NCBI GenBank assembly: GCA_020809705.1
Contig: CP085832.1
Span: 4,836,001 to 4,900,000 of the forward strand
Length of the DNA: 64,000 nt
Direction: 5' to 3'
From: Calonectria ilicicola
Lineage: Eukaryota > Ascomycota > Sordariomycetes > Hypocreales > Nectriaceae
The position numbers and the translations under genes were made by a program. This document shows positions 61,656-64,000 of the stretch, piece after piece; the stretch's first letter is position 1; each line of letters opens with the position of its first letter. The notes under the pieces were generated by a model. That model was not told the origin of the DNA. It did not search any database and worked only from the letters and a program-made list of their open reading frames with translations.

Positions 61656-63463
61656 ATGCATTGCCGGTTGTATTTGTGGTCGTTTGTGGCCACAATTGCC
61701 GAAGCTCAGAGGGGCCCATTTTTGACCGACCTTGGCAGCGGATCATGGGTAATCGGAAATGATCTTTGGAACGTAACCCAAGGTCCCAATTATGCTACAA
61801 AACTATTTTGGGAGGGTGTGACTGGAGCTGATTTGGTGGGCTCGGCTGTTGGACATTATGTTGGATATGGTATGTCCTTTTTTTTGGTCGAGATTATGAA
61901 GGGACTCTAACACTCGTGGTCTAGATGGAGAAAATAACTTGCGCTTTACAAATGCAACGATTGCAAAGCGGGGTGAAGACTACATCGACGTCAGCTTTTA
62001 TTCCACAGTCGGAGACCTGCACTGGGTAATTTTCGATGAATTGCCTGGAGCTTATCAGTATTTTGTCAACCGAGCTCTTCCCGATATCAGCATTCTCCGA
62101 ACTCTTTGGCGACTTTCTCCTGAATATTTTACACATGGTCGTACTCACATTAAAGACGAACCTCTTCCTGACTTTGAGCTCATTTTGAATTCCACAAAGG
62201 TCCAAGATGAAACCTGGGAACTGGCTGATGGTTCTTACATTACAAAATATGATTGGTCTAATGCGGTGCGAGACCGCGATTTCTATGGCGTCTACGGCTC
62301 CCAGGCTGGATCTTGGTGGATTCACCCGTCTACAGAATATTATAATAGCGACCATTATAGCCAGACCTTGACGGTTCACAGGGAAAGCTCTACTGGGGAC
62401 GCCGTTCAGCTCAATGTTGTGCAGGACACCTCCCATTTCCGCGTTGGTCAGAAGACGTCGCAGCCGCAAAATAAGGTCTGGGGACCCTGGCTTTGGTATT
62501 TGGTGAGACTTTTCCCCGTGGGTGCTGGGTGCGAAATGACAATAATACTAACTGAGCCAGAACAATGGCAGTGTATCTGATGTAGCTCAGAGGCGACAGA
62601 AAGAGCTGAACCAGTTTCCGTACAGTTGGTTTGATAATAAAGCCTATGCTTCCAGAGGAGATTTGGAAGGAACTCTTGAACTTACCGACGGTCGACCAGC
62701 TTCATATGCAGCAGTGTATCTTGGAGACACCAACACCACCATCCGACCCTCTGTTCAAGGTAGCAATTACTACTATACAACTTATACTGATAGTAATGGC
62801 CAATTCAAGTTTGAAAATGTGCGAACAGGATCATATGGTTTATACGCCTGGTCAAATGGCGGGGAACTAGCTGACGTATATACCAACTTTACGAAGAGTG
62901 GAGTGGTAATTGATGAAGACAGCATCTCAAACCTCGGCAAACTATCATGGGAAGTCAGCGATCGTTCCAAGCGAATTTGGCAGATTGGCGAGTTTGATAA
63001 AAAGGCATTGGGGTTCAAAAACGGAGGTATTCCATACCAGCATGGCGTTGCTGAAAAGAGCCCTGTCAACTTGACCTTTGTCATTGGAAAGTCCCAAACG
63101 GAAGACTGGTATTACGCATCTTCTGCCCTGGGTAAATGGACCATTGAGTTTCAACTGTCTGATGAGGAGGTTTCTCGCAACAAAACAGCACTTCTCAGTG
63201 TCTCCTTGGCTGGTTATTCTCAGAGTGGAGCTTTGGATGTGGACATCAACGGAAAGAAATATGGCACATTGAGCAAGGACATCTTAGCAAGTGATCCTGC
63301 ACTATACCGCTCAGGAAAGATTAGCGGCGAGTGGAGATTTATCCAGTTCAAGATTGCTCCTGAAGATTTGAAGCAGGGGCTCAATACTGTTGGGTTTACC
63401 ATCACGCGATACGTTCAATGGAGGGGATTCCTATGGGATAGTATTATTTTAGAATGGCTGTAA
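61656..63463 (+). CDS. Secreted rhamnogalacturonan lyase, polysaccharide lyase family 4
   Basis: Three exons, join(61656..61869, 61925..62502, 62561..63463), encode 564 residues. Introns are GTATGT...TAG (55 nt) and GTGAGA...CAG with TACTAAC (58 nt). Splicing restores HYVGYDGENNLRFTNATI and GPWLWYLNNGS. Residues 1-18 are a short signal peptide (cut near AEAQ). The N-terminal catalytic beta-sandwich carries LHWVIFDELPGAYQYFVNRA and DETWELADGSYITKYD. K148 in THIKDE and H215 in EYYNSDHYSQ are the likely catalytic pair, by analogy with the Aspergillus PL4 enzyme. A FnIII-like domain follows (RPASYAAVYLGD...TDSNGQFKFENVRTGSY), then a jelly-roll carbohydrate-binding domain to the end (SKRIWQIGEFD...RGFLWDSIILEW). 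The enzyme cleaves the rhamnose-galacturonic acid backbone of pectin by beta-elimination outside the cell. Length and domains are complete, with no lesions. Confidence 0.95.
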
Positions 63464-64000
63464 AAGGCTATGGCAAATGGCCTAATAATAATTATGAGTC
63501 TTGTTGCGCGCACACATACATTTTGCTAGGTGCATACATCACACGATTTAGCTGCAGCTTTTCTAGGAAAACCTAAGACAGTCCAAAGAAGATACTAAAT
63601 TCTTAATTTATTTTATCATAAGTAAGTTTAGAAATATATATAAAATTATTTCTTTTATTCTTCTTTCTTTATTTTGATGTTAAATGCAGGTGCTTATGTG
63701 TCACAAATGTTGGTTTTGATACTTTCGGATACATAAAGATCAAAAGTCTCCGTAAACTTTCCGAGCGCCCGGGGAAAAAAGTGACAACAGTGCCTAGATC
63801 AAAAGATGACTAATTTTATCGCTATTTCTTGCCTTATTAAGCAAGTTAAAGCCATTAAGTTCTTGCGCTGAAATGGGAGATTCCGGAACACAAGGGCAGT
63901 TAGGTAACAACCCCGATTCTGGTGATCGGCTTTTTCTTACAGCAAGTTAAATACCCCTCACATTGACCTTTTTGGCACTGGAAGACTACCACATTGAGGG
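63464..64000. other. 3' flank of the lyase gene, no gene seen
   Basis: A short A/T-rich tract at about 63590-63690 resembles terminator/UTR sequence or a small RIP scar. No coding region or repeat boundary is definable before the window ends. Confidence 0.45.

Noticed and set aside
61921..62469. 182-codon antisense frame over the lyase gene
   Set aside because: It is a shadow of exon 2 of the rhamnogalacturonan lyase gene.

Overview
The window is nuclear DNA of a filamentous ascomycete (Pezizomycotina). Short 46-63 nt introns with GTRNGT donors and CTRAC/CTGAY-like branch sites, a Zn-cluster regulator, a CFEM/Pth11-type receptor, small secreted cysteine-rich proteins and a Fot1/pogo-type transposon all point that way. 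A 35 kb block has been driven to near-pure A/T by transitions of the kind left by repeat-induced point mutation (RIP). I cannot name the species.

Left gene-bearing part (1-24083). In order: the 3' part of an uncharacterised gene cut by the window edge; a membrane-anchored 3-beta-HSD-like short-chain dehydrogenase; an 82-residue secreted 8-Cys protein; a broken tannase/feruloyl esterase gene; an intact 2.86 kb DNA transposon with ~135 bp inverted repeats and TA target duplication; a DUF1479 gene with a one-base frameshift; a fungal transcription factor convergent with it; a type I mannose-6-phosphate isomerase; a CFEM-domain GPCR-like gene with one in-frame stop; about 3.5 kb with only decayed material; and a second small secreted protein with an 11-nt micro-exon.

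RIP block (24084-59464). This is not shapeless AT-rich DNA. LTR ends and 5-bp target duplications resolve it into five nested LTR retrotransposons. Element C (163-bp LTRs, TSD GTACC) was hit by element A (400-bp LTRs, TSD ATATC). A then received three ~6.9 kb relatives with 395-bp LTRs: D (TSD ATAAT), B1 and B2. The duplications of B1 and B2 are swapped (GCTAG...CTGTA on one copy, CTAGC...TACAG on the other). This shows that the 2.4 kb piece between them was inverted by recombination between oppositely oriented copies, or was flipped in assembly. In every element the mutations fade toward the two outer edges, so the 5' LTR keeps its beginning and the 3' LTR keeps its end.

Right part (59465-64000). 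A decayed ML/NPC2-like lipid-transfer gene lies against the block, followed by an empty stretch and an intact secreted PL4 rhamnogalacturonan lyase gene.

Taken together, the window is gene-poor, transposon-dominated accessory territory. Secreted proteins, a pectin-degrading enzyme and a surface receptor sit around a heterochromatin-like block, and several neighbouring genes are broken. The most informative observations are the inversion proven by swapped target duplications and the edge-sparing gradient of RIP-like mutation.
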